From positions 1 to 52,021 of the forward strand of contig JASHOH010000146.1 of assembly GCA_030041215.1 (NCBI GenBank): a DNA stretch of 52,021 bases, read 5' to 3'. Below the pieces are notes generated by a model. It was not told where the DNA came from and made no database searches. It worked only from the letters and a program-made list of their open reading frames with translations. The position numbers were made by a program, and so were the translations under genes. This DNA comes from Candidatus Sulfotelmatobacter sp. (GTDB taxonomy: Bacteria; Acidobacteriota; Terriglobia; Terriglobales; Acidobacteriaceae). Shown here piece by piece: positions 51,209-52,021 of this stretch; within the stretch, counting starts at the first letter, position 1, and every line of letters starts with the position of its first letter.

Positions 51209-51592
51209 TTATTGCGGCATCTCGCACCCCGGCGGAAAAGAGTTGCTCGGGTTTTCTCCGAGAGCGCTGTGCTCAAATTTGCGCAGTTGACTGAGTTCGT
51301 GAACCGTTGAGCTGACCACGTCAAACGTTTTGACGTAAGAACGTCCGTCGAGGATCTTTTCCAGCCTCTTCGTTGCTTCCGGAAAGCCGTTTGCGGCCCA
51401 GGCCTCGGCATCTCCCTCATGTTCCCAGAAGCTGATGGTTGCAACTTCGTCGCTGCCGCGCATAGCGAGGACGATCAGATCCACAAAACCTTCCTGCTTG
51501 CGCAGCCAGGGAAGAATTTCGCTTTCGATGATATTGATAAATTCCGGAAGAGTGTTCGATTTCAGGCGAGCAGCTACCTTGCGGGCAAACAT
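51209..51592 (-). CDS. Antibiotic-biosynthesis-monooxygenase-like (ABM) small protein
   Basis: A 127-aa protein. Residues ~1-90 resemble the ABM dimeric alpha-beta barrel: MFARKVAARLKSNTLPEFINIIESEILPWLRKQEGFVDLIVL, then 'ATISFWEHEGDAEAWA'. The start at 51592 has AGGTG upstream; an ATG at 51655 would add 21 residues. Members are small heme-degrading, quinone-modifying or structural proteins; the substrate is not deducible. The C-terminal tail (about 95-127) is low complexity and not family-typical. Confidence 0.65.
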   Translation of the reverse strand: MFARKVAARLKSNTLPEFINIIESEILPWLRKQEGFVDLIVLAMRGSDEVATISFWEHEGDAEAWAANGFPEATKRLEKILDGRSYVKTFDVVSSTVHELSQLRKFEHSALGENPSNSFPPGCEMPQ

Positions 51593-51758
51593 TTTCACCT
51601 CGTTGCATTCTGTTATTTCCGGCTTGCGTGCGGAATCCAGCCGCACAACATTCACTATTCAAATGGTGATTTTGAACCTGCGAACGTTACAGTTCTTAAT
51701 GAATTTCATTGCGAAGTCTGGCGGGAAGAATCGAGATCTGTAAGTACTTGAAAGGATT

Positions 51759-51802
51759 TGGCTGCCCCCCAGGGATTCGAACCCCGATATGCTGATCCAG
51801 AG
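51759..51802 (-). other. Displaced 3' half of tRNA-Gln(CTG), probable island attachment site
   Basis: On the minus strand, 44 nt match the 3' half of a glutamine tRNA from the anticodon loop (CTCTGG) through the T arm (GGTTCGAATCC), the acceptor strand ending in A72, discriminator G73 and encoded CCA. The 5' half (D arm, 5' acceptor) is absent upstream, so it is not a functional tRNA. Fragments like this are left where an element integrates into a tRNA. By geometry the intact tRNA-Gln and the island should lie to the right of the window. Confidence 0.75.
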
Positions 51803-52021
51803 TTAATGGATCGCGTTAGCGAAAATCCTGGGTTTCATGCTGACAATTCAATCACTTGCCTCCAACTCAAGCCCGCACGGAAGCACTTTGACGTGGTATT
51901 GAAAAGGCTCGCTTTAGCGCGTACTGGATCGAGACATACGGCACATTTACGGCACACCTTTTTTCGCACAGTTTGTACGTTGGAATTGGTTCCGTATGTT
52001 GATTCTTGATCATCAAACACA
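51803..52021. other. Right edge: probable island start, no supported gene
   Basis: No ribosome-binding site or recognised domain supports any open frame here. TACGGCAC occurs twice at 51937-51944 and 51948-51955, 11 bp apart, resembling recombinase arm-type sites. The sequence ends before any full gene. Confidence 0.45.

Noticed and set aside
51759..51833. Complete tRNA gene at the right edge
   Set aside because: Only the 3' half folds; there is no D arm or matching 5' acceptor strand at the expected distance.

Overview
This 52 kb window looks like chromosome from an Acidobacteriota (Terriglobia/Koribacter-like) bacterium. The base composition is moderately GC-rich. The gene content points the same way: a DUF4397 protein, HAF-repeat and GloVer-repeat secreted proteins, a cytoplasmic-HTH/TM/TPR regulator, a one-gene-after-another nuo cluster, a TamB operon and an ECF-sigma/zinc-finger anti-sigma pair. 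Taxonomy is inferred from gene content only; there is no rRNA in the window.

Layout. (1) 1-1528: right-hand end of a genomic island, a tyrosine recombinase beside the 3' end of an intact tRNA-Ala(CGC), with five GGGTAC-type repeats between them. (2) 1.6-11.7 kb: housekeeping and hypothetical genes: TonB-like, DUF4397, stand-alone ribA, a DUF2520 dehydrogenase-like protein, a Nudix hydrolase, a cold-shock protein, PolX, an NlpC/P60-like protein, a double-PilZ protein and a 75-aa protein ending at a bidirectional terminator. (3) 11.7-17.2 kb: HAF- and GloVer-repeat proteins. Each is preceded by the same ~145-bp promoter/operator block; one block still drives an HTH-TPR regulator, the other only a decapitated remnant. 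(4) 17.5-20.7 kb: ribBA with a degraded GTP cyclohydrolase half, a zinc-ribbon protein, an autoregulated MerR gene, thiS and a hypothetical protein. (5) 20.9-34.5 kb: nuoACDEFGHJKLMN, with nuoB and nuoI absent and with hairpin-forming 7/8-bp degenerate tandem repeats in the spacers. (6) 34.6-43.1 kb (minus): an outer-membrane biogenesis operon of Omp85 with seven apparent POTRA domains, a SurA-like chaperone, TamB and Pcm. (7) 43.4-51.1 kb: a ThiF/MoeB-type E1 enzyme, then ECF sigma, anti-sigma, an unknown 339-aa protein, an amber-interrupted TPR gene and a TPR-CHAT caspase-like protease. (8) 51.2-52.0 kb: an ABM-like protein and a displaced 3' half of tRNA-Gln(CTG), which appears to mark the start of another island running off the right edge.

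How the parts work together. Regions 2-7 read as core chromosome between two tRNA-associated integration sites. Riboflavin synthesis is probably shared between RibBA (DHBP synthase half) and the separate RibA (GTP cyclohydrolase II). The nuo genes would encode the membrane arm and most of the peripheral arm of complex I, with the NuoB and NuoI Fe-S subunits supplied from elsewhere. The best candidate for an undescribed system is the sigma/anti-sigma/unknown/TPR-CHAT neighbourhood. It resembles the protease-sigma signalling output of type III-E CRISPR (Craspase) loci, but there is no CRISPR array or effector here.
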